Positions 63,393 to 64,000 of a stretch of 64,000 nucleotides of DNA are shown here, one piece after another. Source of the stretch: Lachnoclostridium sp. An181 (GTDB lineage Bacteria; Bacillota; Clostridia; Lachnospirales; Lachnospiraceae). A program made the translations under genes and the position numbers. Each line of letters opens with the position of its first letter. The first letter of the stretch is position 1. The stretch spans positions 1 through 64,000 of the forward strand of contig NZ_NFKJ01000014.1 in assembly GCF_002160325.1 (NCBI RefSeq), written 5' to 3'. The notes beneath the pieces were generated by a model. The model had not been told where the DNA came from. It ran no database searches and saw only the letters and a program-made list of their open reading frames with translations.

Positions 63393-64000
63393 TTATGCCC
63401 CCTTCTTCGCTTTGTATAACTCAAAGAATGCCTCTTCCAAATCCTGGCCGCCGGTCTTTATAAGCAGTTCATTTACAGTGCCTTCTGCCACCTTTTCCCC
63501 GTCAATGATAACACCGATCCTGTCACACAATTTCTGTGCCTCGGACATAATGTGTGTGGAAACAATGACGACTTTCCCGTCATCTCTTAATTTCCTAAGA
63601 TAGTCCGTCACACTTCTTGCCGTGATGATATCCAGCCCATTTGTCGGTTCGTCAAAGATGATGACCTTTGGATCGTGTACAAGGCTAACGGCAATGGCTG
63701 CCTTTTGTTTCATACCAGTGGACAGCTCTTTGATCGGTTTGTGGGCAAAGTCCCGGATTCCAAAGTAGGAAAACAATTCTTCTTTCCTGGCCTTGAGCCT
63801 GTCTTTTGGAACATTGTGCAGTCTTCCAAAAAAGTCAAACAGATAATCCACGGAAAACTGTGGGTCCAGCTTAATATCGCTTGTCAAAAAGCCAATACTT
63901 CTTCTGACAGCCTCAGAGTCTTTTCTTGCCTCATGGCCTTCCACAACAATCTCTCCGTCCGTAGGTTTTATGATGGTTGCAATGCAGCGCAGCGTCGTCG
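63393..64000 (-). CDS. natA: ABC ATPase, NatA-like (5' end outside window)
   Basis: About 202 residues are present; the gene enters from beyond the window. On the minus strand the first codons read [20 protein letters not shown], which places the Walker A lysine just outside. Signature [13 protein letters not shown], Walker [12 protein letters not shown] and switch His in VSTHIMSE are intact. It forms an exporter with the NatB-like permease. Reading from the internal ATG at 63944 would miss the start of the domain. Confidence 0.9.
   Translation of the reverse strand, partial: TTLRCIATIIKPTDGEIVVEGHEARKDSEAVRRSIGFLTSDIKLDPQFSVDYLFDFFGRLHNVPKDRLKARKEELFSYFGIRDFAHKPIKELSTGMKQKAAIAVSLVHDPKVIIFDEPTNGLDIITARSVTDYLRKLRDDGKVVIVSTHIMSEAQKLCDRIGVIIDGEKVAEGTVNELLIKTGGQDLEEAFFELYKAKKGA

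Noticed and set aside
1-64000. CRISPR arrays, tRNA and rRNA genes, prophage or toxin-antitoxin modules
   Set aside because: No regularly spaced repeats, no cloverleaf-type sequences and no phage or toxin-antitoxin genes could be recognised by reading; a tRNA or CRISPR scan was not possible here.

Overview
The window looks like chromosome of a spore-forming Lachnospiraceae-type Firmicute (Clostridia). The evidence is the sigma-F/spoIIA and spoVA genes, a YmxH sporulation protein, a valS T-box leader, sigma-A-like promoters (TTGACA/TATAAT) and AGGAGG ribosome-binding sites, an HPr/Enzyme I pair, several lipoprotein sugar-binding proteins, and moderate GC with AT-rich spacers. No rRNA, tRNA or CRISPR array was recognised. 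Most genes lie on the minus strand.

Layout. 1-1.3 kb: AT-rich accessory DNA with a secreted protein of unknown function and a shrunken insertion-sequence remnant. 1.4-8.4 kb: an alpha-glucoside operon (acetyltransferase, solute-binding protein, two permeases, two GH13 glucosidases with complementary predicted linkage preference), driven by one strong promoter flanked by two copies of a LacI-type operator. 8.5-15.9 kb: an accessory membrane cassette (binding-protein-like lipoprotein, ABC ATPase, permease split by an in-frame stop, beta-propeller-like lipoprotein), with debris of a second decayed copy upstream and a truncated sensor-like membrane protein. 16-18.2 kb: LacI regulator, HAD hydrolase and a small membrane protein. 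18.6-25.3 kb: VOC protein, then pstSCAB-phoU-phoB-phoR behind phased PhoP-box-like repeats. 25.4-30 kb: spoIIAA-spoIIAB-sigF followed by a separate sigma-G-type promoter, a 55-aa membrane protein and spoVAA-AB-AC-AD-AE. 30.2-38.4 kb: TPR protein, a 47-aa protein, folC, an LTA-synthase-like sulfatase and valS with its T-box. 38.4-42.3 kb: asparaginase, and divergently an Lsa-type ABC-F protein behind a leader-peptide attenuator. 42.3-45.1 kb: ptsH, ptsI and an HD hydrolase. 45.4-53.8 kb: a galactose-type ABC importer (mglBAC) with an upstream binding protein-histidine kinase-response regulator trio. 54-62.2 kb: housekeeping genes (SDR, isochorismatase-like, exoA, truA, aldose epimerase, nrdR, ymxH, coaBC, an ECF S component, a DEAD-box helicase). 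62.2-64 kb: a NatAB-like exporter cut by the window edge.

Functionally the window joins carbohydrate uptake (alpha-glucosides, galactose-like sugars, PTS core) with phosphate control and endospore formation. The best non-routine signals are cis-regulatory: the ABC-F attenuator with overlapping divergent promoters, the sigma-G promoter that defines a small first gene of the spoVA operon, the terminator in the helicase leader, and the paired operators of the glucosidase operon. Protein-level oddities are an HPr with Met at position 46 in place of the regulatory Ser, a permease gene broken by a single in-frame TAA, and the eroded duplicate of its cassette. No wholly new multi-gene defence or mobile system could be demonstrated.
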